Shown here one piece after another: positions 20,912 to 31,978 of a DNA stretch of 64,000 bases. The translations under genes and the position numbers were made by a program. The notes under the pieces are model-generated. The model searched no databases, was not told the origin of the DNA, and was given only the letters and a program-made list of their open reading frames with translations. Positions within the stretch are counted from its first letter, which is position 1, and each line of letters starts with the position of its first letter. The DNA comes from Thunnus maccoyii. Taxonomy: Eukaryota; Chordata; Actinopteri; Scombriformes; Scombridae. The DNA is taken from contig NC_056550.1 in the NCBI RefSeq assembly GCF_910596095.1, forward strand, positions 12,088,501 to 12,152,500, read 5' to 3'.

Positions 20912-21300
20912 ATAAAAATTACAATTTCCTGGAATTTATTGTTTGTAGTTACTATTCATGGTAAGAAAACCAATTCTTTTACTTCTTTTTTTAATGTCCA
21001 ACCTGCGATTTTCAAGTTTGATGGATAATGATCTTCATTTCTTTGCTTACAGGAGTTCAGAGTGAGATCAAACTGGACCAGTCTCCCTCTGAGGTGAAAA
21101 AAACCTGCAGAGACAGTGAAGATGTCATGTGTCATATCTGGATTTGACATGACAGACTACTGTATTCACTGGATAAGACTGAGACCAAGCAAAGCTCTGG
21201 AGTGGATTGGGAGGATGAACACAGGTTCAAACTCTGCTAGCTATGCCAGCTCCTTTCAAAGCTGTTTCATCATGACTGAAACTGCGTCCAGTAGCAGTAG
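20912..21300 (+). pseudogene. IGHV: V15, B-family IGHV pseudogene interrupted by a LINE
   Basis: The leader exon position is 20912-20960 but the start is ATA, not ATG. Donor ATG|GTAAG is normal. The V exon begins at 21054 after TTACAG. An extra base in GAGGTGAAAAAAACCTG shifts FR1. The exon then reads [21 protein letters not shown] and breaks off in FR3 where an L2 LINE starts. The end of FR3, Cys104 and the RSS are gone. Promoter: ATGCAAAC 20793-20800 and TTATAAA near 20811. Confidence 0.88.
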
Positions 21301-22542
21301 AAACTGCCCTGGTCAGAGTTGTGAATGATCTTAAAATTAGCTCCATATGGAGTCACTCAAGGGTCAATTCTTGGCCCTCTACTGTTTAATTTGTATATGC
21401 TCCCACTTGGGTCCATCATTCAACAATATAACATATCATATCAGTCCTATGCTGACGACACACAGTTATACATATCTGTTTTTGCCAACCACCTTAACCC
21501 AGTGGATGATCTCATCCAGTGCATTACTGAAGTTAAATATTGGATGGCCAAAAATTTCTTGCAGTTAAATGAAGACAAAACGGAGATTCTTTTAACAGGT
21601 CCGAAGGCTTTGAGGCACCAGATTAACTCTTTGTTAACTTCCCTATCAGTAAAACCCTGCGATCATGTCAAAAACTTGGGTGTGATCCTGGATTCTGATC
21701 TTAACTTTCAGAAGCACATTTTCAGTATCTCTAAGACTGCTTTTTATCATCTTAGAAATATATCCAAAGTTAGATCTTTCTTTACAGTCTGATTCTGAAA
21801 AGTTGGTTCACGCATTCATTTCCAGTTGACTAGACTATTGTAATGGACTCTTTGCTGGACTGGCAAAGCAAACACTTAATTAACTCCAGTTTATTCAGAA
21901 TGCTGCAGCCAGAGTATTAACCAAAACCAGAAGGTTTGAACACATCACTCTTGTTTTAATTTCTCTTCACTGGCTCCCAGAAAGCAAAGAATTGATTTTA
22001 AAATACTTCTTGTGATTTTTAAAGCTATGAATGGCCTAGCTGACACCTACGTTGTTGACATGCTCGCTGAATACACGCCAGATAGACCCTTGAGATCATC
22101 AAATAAAGGTCTCCTCACCATACCTAGAATAAATACTAAATCAGCTCATGGTGCCTTCAGGCATTATGGTCCTACTCTTTGGAATTCTCCACCACATGAA
22201 CTCAGGAGAACAGCGTCTTCCTTTAAAAGCAGACGAAAAACATATCTTTTTTCACAAGCTTTTAGTTAGGTTAATGGGTGAAACCTTCTTTTTAGAAACA
22301 GTATTATTATTGTTATTTCTTTTAACAATGATAATGATATTTTTTTCTTTCTTATATGTTTTTATATGTTTTTATTTATGTAACATCTTCTTATTTTATG
22401 TTTTATCTTATTTGTTTTATATATGTAACGTTAATGTAATATATTTGTTATGTATGATCTTTACTTGTTTTTAAGCACATTGAGTTTACGCTTGCTGTAT
22501 GAAATGTGCTATATAAATAAATTTGACTTGACTTGACTTGAC
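21300..22542 (+). mobile_element. 5'-truncated, internally deleted L2-type LINE
   Basis: Translation gives reverse-transcriptase pieces: [10 protein letters not shown] at the start, then GVTQGSILGPLLFNLYMLPL and the catalytic YADDTQLYI in 21325-21792, and the usual C-terminal part (LRSSNKGLL, LWNSPPHELR, FKSRRKTYLF) at 22012-22269. The jump from the first piece to GVTQGS shows an internal deletion, and the two later pieces lie in different frames. The 3' end has GTGCTATATAAATAAA followed by four TTGAC units, as in teleost L2 elements. No endonuclease region is present. Confidence 0.88.
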
Positions 22543-23115
22543 AAAAGCACTTTGAAAATTGAATGAATCAATGAACCAATCCCTGCATTACATTCATAAA
22601 AGCTAATCCAGAGGAAAAACGATTGTTTAGCAATAAACATTAAGAACAGCAATAAAGTAGCATTTAAAATGTCACAGTGATCACATCCTCAGAAAAAGCC
22701 ACAGACAATAATCTAATTGTTAAAATTGTTGTCCATGTATGAATAAACGTAATAGTACATCTAGTTACAGTACAAAGGATCCATTTTTATTGTTGATCTT
22801 AAGTGTCAAGAAAAACTAATCCTCCAGTAAGAGACACATTCTGGGATGTTTGCGAAAAATATTATGTCATATGATTGATCTCTCAGCAGTAATGTGTGGT
22901 AGAATTCAGTGGATGAACGGCTTCTACTATGAAGTTTGTTCTCTTTGTTTTACAAATGTGTTATTACTGCATTTGCCTTAAAGAAGGCATTCAAAGGACT
23001 GGGATAGTATGACTGTTACTTGTTAAAATCGATTGTGTTGTTGACATTTTAAACAAATCAAATCCTCCTGCACATTCACCAACAATAAGTGAGATGTCTG
23101 TGTGAGGAGGAGTCA
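22543..23115. other. Intergenic, V15/LINE to V16
   Basis: A short piece of B-type 3' flank (AAAAGCACTTTGAAAAT) follows the LINE. From about 22570 the sequence matches 54.48-55.02 kb upstream of V33. No gene. Confidence 0.5.
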
Positions 23116-23195
23116 ATGCAAAACTCGTTTTTACCTCTACTTATACTGTATGATGGCAGAGAGGATGACAGAGAACAGTGGACACACAGTTAAAC

Positions 23196-23635
23196 ATGAT
23201 GGACTATAGAGCAGGACTGCTGCTTTTAACTATCTGCTGGGCAGGTGAGTATTTTCACTGATCTTAATATGACATAGTTTTTATTTGTTTTACCAGCCAG
23301 TTTCACTTGACTTTGCTTTTTGTCTTGACAGGTGTTGATGGTCAGACTCTGACAGAATCTGAACCAGCGGTTAAAAAGCCTGGAGAATCCCACAAATTGA
23401 CCTGTACAACCTCTGGATTCACATTCAGTAGCTATAGGATGGTCTGGGTCAGACAGGCTCCTGGAAAAGGACTGGAGTGGATTGCTTATATAAGCACAGG
23501 CAGTTCTCCTATCTATTACTCCCAGTCAGTCCAGGGTAGATTCACCATCTCCAGAGATGACTCCAGCAGTAAGCTCTATCTACAGATGAACAGCCTGAAG
23601 ACTGAGGACACAGCAGTGTATTACTGTGCCAGAGA
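23196..23635 (+). CDS. IGHV: V16, A/N mosaic IGHV segment, apparently usable
   Basis: The leader exon is 23196-23244 and the V exon 23332-23635. The 5' half is typical A (A leader with intron, [30 protein letters not shown]). From CDR2 onward the bases match the N family instead (TCTCCTATCTATTACTCCCA, then the Ser-rich [11 protein letters not shown] and [11 protein letters not shown]), including the RSS spacer and 3' flank. Octamer-like ATGCAAAA at 23116-23123. The germline frame runs on through the RSS to 23714. V33 is a second copy. Confidence 0.88.
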
Positions 23636-23674
23636 CACAGTGAGAGACAGTAATAGGAGACTCATACAAAAACT
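23636..23674 (+). other. RSS of V16, N-type
   Basis: CACAGTG, 23-bp spacer of N type (AGAGACAGTAATAGGAG...), ACAAAAACT (8 of 9). Confidence 0.88.
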
Positions 23675-24614
23675 ACTTCCACTATTTACCTCAAAGACTT
23701 GGAGTATTCAGTAGTCTAAATACCACTTGTCCCAAATCACTGATTTTAATGTTTTTTTATCCACATTCCTTCTAACCAGGGTCTATTAAAAGAACATTGA
23801 ATTTAAACATATTAATGTCTGTTCTCCACTAACACTGTGTTTGAATGTATTGCAAAAAAATCCATAAAATGTATAAAATGTTGATTCCACAATCCAATAT
23901 GAAGAAGAAGTGATGTCCTGAAAGTATTAATGCATGGACAAAAACATATAATTAAATGCTGATATAAATTAGTCCACTTAGCAGATTTTCTTCTTTTGTC
24001 TTTCTCTCAGTACGTGTGGCCTCAAACTCCCAATACGCAGGGTGTAACTCATTTTATCTGCAAGTCTGATGTTCTAATTTGACTGTATAATGAATTAATT
24101 TGTAATATACATGATTATATGACACTTTGTATGAAACAAAAAGTAAAGAGGGAATAAAGACATATATATTCATTTATTTAAAAAAAAAAACATACATTTT
24201 ATGGATAGACCACTTTTCAAGATACTCAAAGACACTTTATATGACAATTTAAAGAACCTAGAAAACAAAAACACAATAAAGGAGCAAAGTGGCCTAAGAT
24301 TGGAGCAGCTTGGTCCTGGATGGTGGAGAGAGGAGGTTTGCGGGGGCTGCAGGAACGAGTGTGGTGTTGGATAAATGTACTGAATATAGAATATACCGAC
24401 AGGGGGTGACATACACAATTTCTGCTTTCCTGATAGAAATTTGGGTGGTATCTTAATATCAAGCATTGCAGACAAATTGAATTAAAATATGTCAGACAAG
24501 CCTTAAACATAACAGCTTAGATAGATACAAAATGAACATCTGGCTTCTAATAACTAAACTGAAAAACTAAATGCCAACAGATATCTATTCATGTACTTAT
24601 GGTGAGGAGGAGTT
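23675..24614. other. Intergenic V16-V17 with a shared repeat-like block
   Basis: Matches 55.6-56.5 kb. The part from about 24180 to 24440 (CACTTTTCAAGATACTCAAAG, then TGGAGCAGCTTGGTCCTGGA) looks like an old interspersed repeat, but both copies lie within the duplication, so that is unproven. Reverse-strand frames across it differ between the copies. Confidence 0.4.
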
Positions 24615-24696
24615 ATTTGCAAAACCTTGATGTCTTCCACCTCTACTTATCTGACTGCAGAGAGGATGACAGAGAACAGTGGACACACAGTTTAAC

Positions 24697-25142
24697 ATGA
24701 TGGACTATAGGACAGGACTGCTGCTTTTAACTATCTGCTGGGCAGGTGAAGATTTCCACAGATCTTTATTTGACATATTTACATTTGTATTAGCAACTTG
24801 ATGCATGTTAGGCTCTTTTTTCTGTCTTAACAGGTGTTGATGGTCAGACTCTGACAGAATCTGAACCAGCAGTTAAAAAGCCTGGAGAATCCCACAGATT
24901 GACCTGTACAGCTTCTGGATTTGACTTTGGTGGCTCTTGGATGGCTTGGATCAGACAGGCTTCTGGAAAAGGACCGGAGTGGATTGCAACTATCAGTAGT
25001 GGTGGTGGTAGTACCAAATTCTACTCTCAGTCAGTTCAAGGCCGGTTCACCATCTCCAGAGACAACAGCAGACAACAGCTGTATCTGCAGATGAACAGTC
25101 TGAAGACTGAAGATTCTGCTGTTTATTATTGTGCTCGAGAGC
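24697..25142 (+). CDS. IGHV: V17, A-family IGHV segment, apparently usable
   Basis: The leader exon is 24697-24745 and the V exon 24834-25142 after TTAACAG. It reads [42 protein letters not shown], a long [11 protein letters not shown]2 and [12 protein letters not shown]. There are no stops in either exon. The promoter differs from other A genes: the usual TCAATGCAAAA is TTATTTGCAAAA, which reads as a reverse octamer with one mismatch (ATTTGCAA, 24615-24622). Confidence 0.88.
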
Positions 25143-25181
25143 CACAGTGACTGGAGTTGGTTGAACAGCTGTACAAAATCA
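25143..25181 (+). other. RSS of V17
   Basis: CACAGTG, 23-bp spacer, ACAAAATCA (7 of 9). Confidence 0.88.
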
Positions 25182-25766
25182 TACAATACTCATCTTTACT
25201 GACAGACAACAAGGATTCTTCTGCTTCTTTTGTGTTCATTGTTATGTTGGTGCTTCAGTACATTGGATGGAAGCTGCAGGGAAACAGATGACTTGCACAG
25301 AGCTTTAATCACTCACATCTCCCTTCTCACAAGTGATTAACTTCACTTGGATGTCATATAAAAATAACAGTTACCATCCCTGTTTTAAAACTCTAGGGGG
25401 CAGCCAAGTACTGATTAGGTTTAACATCAGTAAAGTCCATAGTAAGCAATGGCAGGGAAGGAAATGAGTTACCCACTTTCTGCCATGAAATAGCCAAAAT
25501 CTATTATAATGTCCTATCCAGTTATGCTGTGCACCACTGTGCACCATGTGCACACCGATGGTCATTTGTAATGCAAATAGGATCAAATGATATAAATTGT
25601 ATCGATAATTGTTGTGTTAATGTTGATAAATAAGTTACTCAATCTGAAGAATGACAAAATTTTAAAACAGCACCAACATGGATGGGTCTTGCTTCCTGGT
25701 CAGTAAGCATTTATTCTAGTTTCAAAAAGTGATATCCAGTTGTTTCCTCCCTGTTAGGAGGAGTCA
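25182..25766. other. Intergenic V17-V18; no gene seen
   Basis: A diverged match to the V26-V27 interval (GTTACCATCCC near 25371 and 38205). AT-rich. Confidence 0.45.
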
Positions 25767-25846
25767 ATGCAAAACCTTCATGTCTTCCACCTCTACTTAT
25801 CTGACTGCAGAGAGGATGACAGAGAACAGCGGACACACAGTTTAAC

Positions 25847-26273
25847 ATGATGGACTATAGGACAGGACTGCTGCTTTTAACTATCTGCTGGGCAGGTGAA
25901 AATATTCACTGATCTTAAGTTGAAGTCGTCTTCAAAAAGTTAAAAAATTGAAATAACAATTTTCTTTTTGTCTTGACAGGTGTTGATGGTCAGACTCTGA
26001 CAGAATCTGAACCAGCAGTTAAAAAGCCTGGAGAATCCCACAAACTGACCTGTACAACATCTGGATTCACATTCAGTGACTACTACATGCACTGGATCAG
26101 ACAGGCTCCTGGAAAAGGACTGGAGTGGGTTGCTTATATCAGTGGTAGTGGTGGCAGCACATACTACTCCCAGTCAGTTCAAGGCCGGTTCACCATCTCC
26201 AGAGACAACAACAGACTGCAGATGAACAGTCTGAAGACTGAAGATTCTGCTGTTTATTATTGTGCTCGACACT
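25847..26273 (+). CDS. IGHV: V18, A-family IGHV segment with short FR3; doubtful function
   Basis: The leader exon is 25847-25895 and the V exon 25980-26273. The frame is open from [15 protein letters not shown] to YYCARHS, with FTFSDYYMH and [14 protein letters not shown]3 is 12 bases short: [12 protein letters not shown] has become RDNNRLQM, which removes part of a framework strand. The heptamer is also altered at its last base. Octamer-like ATGCAAAA at 25767-25774. Open, but folding and recombination are both questionable. Confidence 0.75.
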
Positions 26274-26311
26274 CACAGTAATTGAGTTGGTTGAACAGCT
26301 GTACAAAATCC
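26274..26311 (+). other. RSS of V18, variant heptamer
   Basis: CACAGTA, 22-bp spacer, ACAAAATCC. Confidence 0.8.
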
Positions 26312-27680
26312 TACAATGATCATCATCTCTGGGTTGAAAAACCTGACCTACTTGATTTGATTAATGTCCTTAGTTTAAGTAAATCAAGAAAATTATATAA
26401 ATCTTCTACTCTTGCTCATCTTTTTGAGAATCATGTGATATTTTGTTTGGCCTAAATGATGCATTTTCTAAGAGAAAAAATATTTCTAAAAAGAGAAGTA
26501 TATGGCTTGGATATGTAAATCATATTAATAAACGGAACTATCTTCCTTATTAAGAAAGAGCTTAAATTAAGATTTCTGCCTCTCAAAGTTTATGATCCAT
26601 AACAGGCTTTTGGACAAGAAAGACTTGAGTGTGTTTTACACACTTAATGAAAACCATTCTAAAGATAAGATGATCACTGAAGTACAAACATTAACTGTGC
26701 AGTTAAATGTTTTTTTCTAAATGTTTAACCTGAGACTTAATTTTTAAAAGTCTGATTATCTCATGTTTCCTCAGTTTGTAGGATTAATATGAAATCAAAG
26801 CTCAAATACTCACTGGATATAAAAGAAGCTGTTTAGTACTGCATCAATGAAGTTTCAACTAATTCAGCAACAACATTAAACTGTCAACATTGTCAGCTTA
26901 TCTCACAGACTCCCTGCTAAAGATTGTTTTAAACTAATATAATTTTCTTTTTAAGGAAAACAAATACTTTTATGCAGATCATCACACAGGTTTCAGTTCC
27001 TGAACATCTGTCCAGAGGCTCCAAGTTTCTCTGAGCTACATGTCTGTGACTTCAAACATCTGCAAAAACTGAAAACATTCAAACTTTTGTATTCAAAGCT
27101 CCAAACCTCCATCTAACCAGAACAAACTTCAGTCTATACATGCTATTTGAGTATTTCCCCTGTTACTTCACTGCAGTAATTAAATAGATATATACTGTAC
27201 ATACAGACACACAGTAAAATATTTGTCAAAAACTGATGTTTGATTTTTTTTACTTGAAAATAGTTGTATCTTTCTTTTTCTTTCTTGTCTTCACTTCCTT
27301 CCTCACAGAGATTTAGAAAATATGAAATAAAATACAACAAAACAATACATTTGTTTTGATGTATTTTATTGTAGCATTATGGTATACATTACATTACAAC
27401 AATAATAGTAAAATGTTGGCTATAAAAATCTCTGTCAGAGAAAATTCTAAGGTACTACATTAACCTGAGGTATCTTTATAAGCTTTATATGATTTTTAAA
27501 AATTAAAATGATGAATGAACTCAGGTCTATATAAATGTTCTTTATAACAATGTAATTCAACAATAACTTTATTTGATACAATAATTAATTTCTACTTCAG
27601 TCTGGATTTGAGGAGAAATTCTGATCTTTTCACCTTCAACAGAACCTATTTAAATAAAATGTAATCAATTATTCAACAAT
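26312..27680. other. Intergenic A-to-C flank
   Basis: The interval that joins A units to C units, also seen at 33.4-35.2, 18.9-20.05 and 57.0-58.2 kb. No gene is evident in any of the four copies. Confidence 0.5.
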
Positions 27681-27776
27681 ATGCAAATACATGTGACTCA
27701 TAAGGAAGTGAAGTGTGTGTCTGTGTGTCAGTGAGAGGACAGAAGAGCTCACATCAGTTCAGCTTCAACATCAACC

Positions 27777-28225
27777 ATGTTCTCTGCAGCTCTGATGCTG
27801 CTGCTGGCAGCTGGATCCTGTGAGGAGCTTTCAGTGGATTCACACTAATAAACACATTAGAAACACTGAATAGTCAGATGAATGATGGAGATAATGTTGA
27901 TTTCTCTTTCCACAGGTGTGTACAGTATTGATCTCATCCAGCCAGACTCAATGGTTGTGCAGCCTGGACAGTCTTTGACCATCACCTGTCAGGTCTCTGG
28001 TTATTCTCTGACTGATAGCAGCTATGCAACAGGTTGGATCAGACAGTGTGAAGGAAAACCAATGGACTGGATTATACATCGGAGTGGAGGAGGTGACCTT
28101 TGGCAAAATAATGCTCTGAAGAACAAGTTTCTTTATTACACACACACTTCTACTAGTTCAGTGACATTAAAGGGACTGAATCTGCAGCCTGAGGACACAG
28201 CTGTTTATTACTGTGTCCGCAGCCC
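27777..28225 (+). CDS. IGHV: V19, C-family IGHV segment, apparently usable
   Basis: The leader exon is 27777-27819 (MFSAALMLLLAAGS) and the V exon 27916-28225 after CCACAG. It reads VYSIDLIQPDSMVVQPGQS, LTITCQVSGYSLTDSSYATG, WIRQ, MDWIIHRSGGG and [14 protein letters not shown]2 has Cys where its two relatives have Pro or His (WIRQCEGK), giving a third cysteine. A perfect octamer ATGCAAAT lies at 27681-27688. The frame continues through the RSS to 28283. Confidence 0.87.
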
Positions 28226-28264
28226 CACAGTGATACAAACCACCAACAGACCTGCACAAATACC
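28226..28264 (+). other. RSS of V19
   Basis: CACAGTG, 23-bp spacer, ACAAATACC (8 of 9). Confidence 0.9.
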
Positions 28265-28636
28265 CAGAGATTCATGTGACTGAAACACACAAAAACATGT
28301 TTTAAATATGAACATTAATAAAGATAGTGCTCTCTGCTTAGTTGATAACAATTTGTATTTGTGGAATTCACAGAACCTCTATATCTTTGAAGGCAGAAAC
28401 AAATAGGGTGCAGATTTCCTTTTTTATTTGGCCAAACTGAAATTAAGTAATTTGCTACATCATGAATTAAAGATTGTCAATGTTGAAAAAAAAGTTTTGT
28501 TCACCTTCTCCACCAGGTCAGATATTAACTAGCAGGGATTTGATATTTTACATTTTCCTCTGTTGTTGTAGATACTCTACTTATGAAAATGTATCTGTGT
28601 TGAACATTTCCTTTTTAAACCTGTAGAGGGAAGTCT
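28265..28636. other. Intergenic C-to-B flank; no gene seen
   Basis: Matches 58.79-59.2 kb except for a palindrome and AAT expansion present only there. Confidence 0.5.
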
Positions 28637-28768
28637 ATGCAAACTCTTCCTTATAAAAATACAGCAATAGCAACTGTCATATAATTTGGAGCAGAACAAC
28701 TGGAAGAGTTTTATACATTGTTAAAACACTCTGTTCAGAAAGCACTGAACCACAGTGTTTATTACAGA

Positions 28769-29188
28769 ATGAAAAACACAATTGTCTGGAGTTTATTGTT
28801 TGCAGTTATTATTCATGGTAAGAAAACCAATTCTTTTGCTTCTTTTGTAAATGTCTAACCTGTGATTTTCAAGTTTGATGGATGATGATCTTCATTTTTT
28901 TGCTTACAGGAGTTCAGAGTGAGATCAAACTGGACCAGTCTCCCTCTGAGGTGAAAAGACCTGGAGAGACAGTGAAGATGTCATGTATCATATCTGGTTA
29001 TAGCCTGACAAGCTACAATATTCACTGGATAAGAAAGAGACAAGGCAAAGCTCTGGAGTGGATTGGGAGGATGGACACAGGTTCAAACTCTGCTAGCTAT
29101 GTCAGCTCCTTTCAAAGCCGTTTCAGTACCTTGAGGTCAAGAGTCTGACAGCAGAAGATTCTGCTGTTTACTTCTGTGCTCGAAGAGT
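28769..29188 (+). pseudogene. IGHV: V20, B-family IGHV pseudogene (FR3 deletion)
   Basis: The leader 28769-28817 (MKNTIVWSLLFAVIIH, donor ATG|GTAAG) and the V exon start at 28910 are normal. [25 protein letters not shown] and [12 protein letters not shown] follow. About 31 bases are missing in FR3 compared with V03 (GTTTC joined to AGTACC), which shifts the frame before Cys104. V36 has the same deletion. Promoter: ATGCAAAC 28637-28644 and TATAAAA 28652-28658. Confidence 0.88.
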
Positions 29189-29227
29189 CACAGTGACTGA
29201 AGACAGTGAAGCAGCTGCACAAAAACC
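29189..29227 (+). other. RSS of V20, full consensus
   Basis: CACAGTG, 23-bp spacer, ACAAAAACC. The best RSS in the window sits on a dead gene. Confidence 0.9.
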
Positions 29228-29970
29228 TCCACGGACACAACATTTGACCAGAGATGAAGCAGTTTTCAAGAAGCAATATGTTGGTGACTAAAACAATAGA
29301 ATATTTATATTATCTTCTTATCTGCTGCCAATTACACTCACAGGGAGTAATGAGAAACTTGATAACAAAATAAATCATGTTTAAACTGATTTGATTAAAC
29401 CATGAATGTTAAAGTGTCTCATGTCTGAACATCAATTTAATAATAATACTTAGAAATACTTATGGACATCTTACACACATTAAACTAAAACATGTCAACT
29501 AACCAAACACATTTTGAGAACCATTAATGGGGTTTTGAATGGGAATTAAAAGTGTATTTCCTAACAGTGATATGAATGTACAAATAATAATACTAAATAA
29601 GCATTTGTTGCTTTTTCCATATAAGAGTCTCAGTAAAACCATTTCTCAGAGAAGACCACTGCTAAACAGTAAACAGCATTTGTGTAGTTAAATTACTTTT
29701 CTAACTATCTAAACTGAGATTTAAGAGTCTGAAGGCAGTTGATGAACATTTCTTAGTTTGGAGTGGGATTAAAACTACAGTACAATATACACAGAGAACT
29801 GCAAAGGCTGTGAACTAAGAGGATAAATGGATGTTTTTCAGTTGTAAACACACTTAACTGTCCACATTTTCCACTGTTTTGTTTATTTGTCTTCAATGTG
29901 ATAGCAAAGATCACATTCATGTAAATTATTTGACCGATAAGCCAGCAGACATTTTCTACCTAACTACATC
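29228..29970. other. Intergenic B-to-N flank; no gene seen
   Basis: Closely matched at 59.8-60.54 kb. The last part resembles 260-500 and 12.65-12.85 kb. Confidence 0.5.
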
Positions 29971-30120
<150 letters not shown>

Positions 30121-30545
30121 CTTTTTGCATGTGGTTATACAAGGTTTCAGTTCCTTATTTAATTTCCTTTAGAGCAAACATCTGCAATATGCAAACACTA
30201 AAACCCATAAAAAGTTTGTATAAATCAGCTGCAGCAAACTCAAGCATCGATACTATTTATATTATTTTGCTTTCACATCTCTGGTGTTTGCAGTAACAAA
30301 ATAAAATTAAATAAATCTCTTCATAAATATATGAAACTTAAGCAAAACAAATCTTTCTTAAATGTTTTAAATGAGTATTTCATAGTTGTCAAACTATATA
30401 AATGCTGTTTTATTTTGTGTTGTGTTCTCAACTTTAAACTTGACTTTCAAAGCAGTGATGCAGGAGGAGCTCCTGTAAACAAATTCTCAGGGGTCCAGTT
30501 AACATTATACATGAAGGGATTTGAAATACTAAGCACACTGTTAAC

Positions 30546-30965
30546 ATGGCTTACAGAAAGTGGACACTCTTGGTAGTTGTTCTGTTTGTTTTAACTGCTG
30601 TTGAAGGTCAGACCACAACAGAGTCTGAACCAGCAGTTAAACAACCTGAAGAATCCCACAGACTCACCTGCACAACATCTGGGTTTGACTTTGGAAACTC
30701 AGTGTGGGTCAGACAGGCTCCTGGTAAAGGACCAGAGAGGATCACTTTTATACACACATCTAGTTCTTCTATCTATTACTCCCAGTCAGTCCAGGGTAGA
30801 TTCACCATCTCCAGAGATGTATCCAGCAGTAAGCTCTATCTGCAGATGAACAGTCTGAAGACTGAAGACACAGCAGTTTATTACTGTATTACCGACAGTA
30901 ATAAGAGAGTCATAGAAATATCACCTCCTCTATTTACCATTTATTTTCAATTATACAAAATATGA
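30546..30965 (+). CDS. IGHV: V21, N-family single-exon V domain without RSS
   Basis: One open frame of 139 codons: a signal peptide ([21 protein letters not shown]), then [53 protein letters not shown] and [14 protein letters not shown]1 Cys, FR2 Trp and Cys104 are present. After Cys104 the N-type GCCAGAGACACAGTG is replaced by ATTACC and joins the middle of the old spacer, so there is no heptamer. The tail after about 30900 is old flank. FR2 has GPER instead of GLEW. As it stands it cannot rearrange, but could encode a small secreted V domain. Transcription is unproven and the TATA region is changed (ATTATACATG). Confidence 0.7.
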   Translation: MAYRKWTLLVVVLFVLTAVEGQTTTESEPAVKQPEESHRLTCTTSGFDFGNSVWVRQAPGKGPERITFIHTSSSSIYYSQSVQGRFTISRDVSSSKLYLQMNSLKTEDTAVYYCITDSNKRVIEISPPLFTIYFQLYKI

Positions 30966-31409
30966 CATTAAATATACATTTTAACGACATAAATAGCAAC
31001 ATAACCTTCCTTAAAAATTATAGTAAAATTAAATTGTATGAAATTATATTTGAATTTACAAAATGTTTCCATTTCTCAAAAATATATTTGGATATCAATA
31101 AAATATTTTTTGTATAAAAGTAGAAATGCATTATTTGAAACACTTGACATGTTTCATTAAATACAGAGACTTGAGTTGATTAAATGAGTGATAAAACTGC
31201 TATCATTAATAAACTGTTTAGATATAAGTGAGTTGGTGATGAATATTTAAATATTGGAATCAAGGCCTTGATTCTACCTCTGTGAAATAATAATTAAAAA
31301 GGACACTGAAATTATTATTTCAAGACAGTGTGAAGAAAATAATAATAATAACAACTTCCTCTATTTAGCTCCAGTTTGTCACACATTCTTACGCTCTATA
31401 TTTGATTCT
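30966..31409. other. Intergenic N-to-E flank; no gene seen
   Basis: Matches 61.4-61.9 kb. Confidence 0.5.
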
Positions 31410-31521
31410 ATGCAAACTCAGTGATCTTCCTTGTTACGCAGTTATAAAGATTTCTCATGAGACTGTCAGTGGAGGTGAAAGAGGATCAGAAGCTCACATC
31501 TCTTCAGCTTCACCATAAACC

Positions 31522-31939
31522 ATGTTCTCTGTAGCTCTGCTGCTGCTGTTGGCAGCTGGATCCTGTGAGTCTCTCTGGATTTGTCATAGTCAGCAGTTCT
31601 TCTTTTGCAGTGTAACTTGATCATTTATAACAAAACATTTTCTTCTTTTAACAGGTGTGAAGTGTGAACAGTTGACACAGCCAGCCTCAGTGACTGTGCA
31701 GCCAGGTCAAGGTCTGACCATCACCTGTCAGGTCTCTTATTCTCTTAGCGACGATTACACAGCTTGGATCAGACAGCCTGCAGGGAAAGGACTGGAGTGG
31801 ATGAGTTCTGACACAGATGTCAAAGATTCACTAAAGACCAAGTTCAGTGTCAACTTAGACTCTTCCAGCAACAGAGTGACTCTAAATGGACAGAATCTAC
31901 AGCCTGAAGACACTGCTGTGTATTACTGTGCCAGACAAC
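31522..31939 (+). CDS. IGHV: V22, E-family IGHV segment, open
   Basis: The leader exon is 31522-31564 (MFSVALLLLLAAGS) and the V exon 31655-31939 after TTAACAG. It reads VKCEQLTQPASVTVQPGQG, LTITCQVSYSLSDDYTA, WIRQPAGKGLEW, a very short CDR2 (SSDTD), VNLDSSSNRVTLNGQNLQ and [11 protein letters not shown]. Promoter: ATGCAAAC 31410-31417, followed by TTATAAAG. Both exons are open. Function depends on the non-standard heptamer. An in-frame TAA lies inside the heptamer, where joining would remove it. Confidence 0.85.
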
Positions 31940-31978
31940 CACAATAACACAAACCATCAGCAGACCTGAACAAAAACC
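31940..31978 (+). other. RSS of V22, CACAATA heptamer
   Basis: CACAATA, 23-bp spacer, perfect ACAAAAACC. The same heptamer occurs in V28 and V38. Confidence 0.85.

Noticed and set aside
24170-24510. Pro/Ser-rich reverse open frames
   Set aside because: The copy at 56.1-56.4 kb has different frame lengths and breaks, so there is no coding constraint. Kept only as a possible old repeat.
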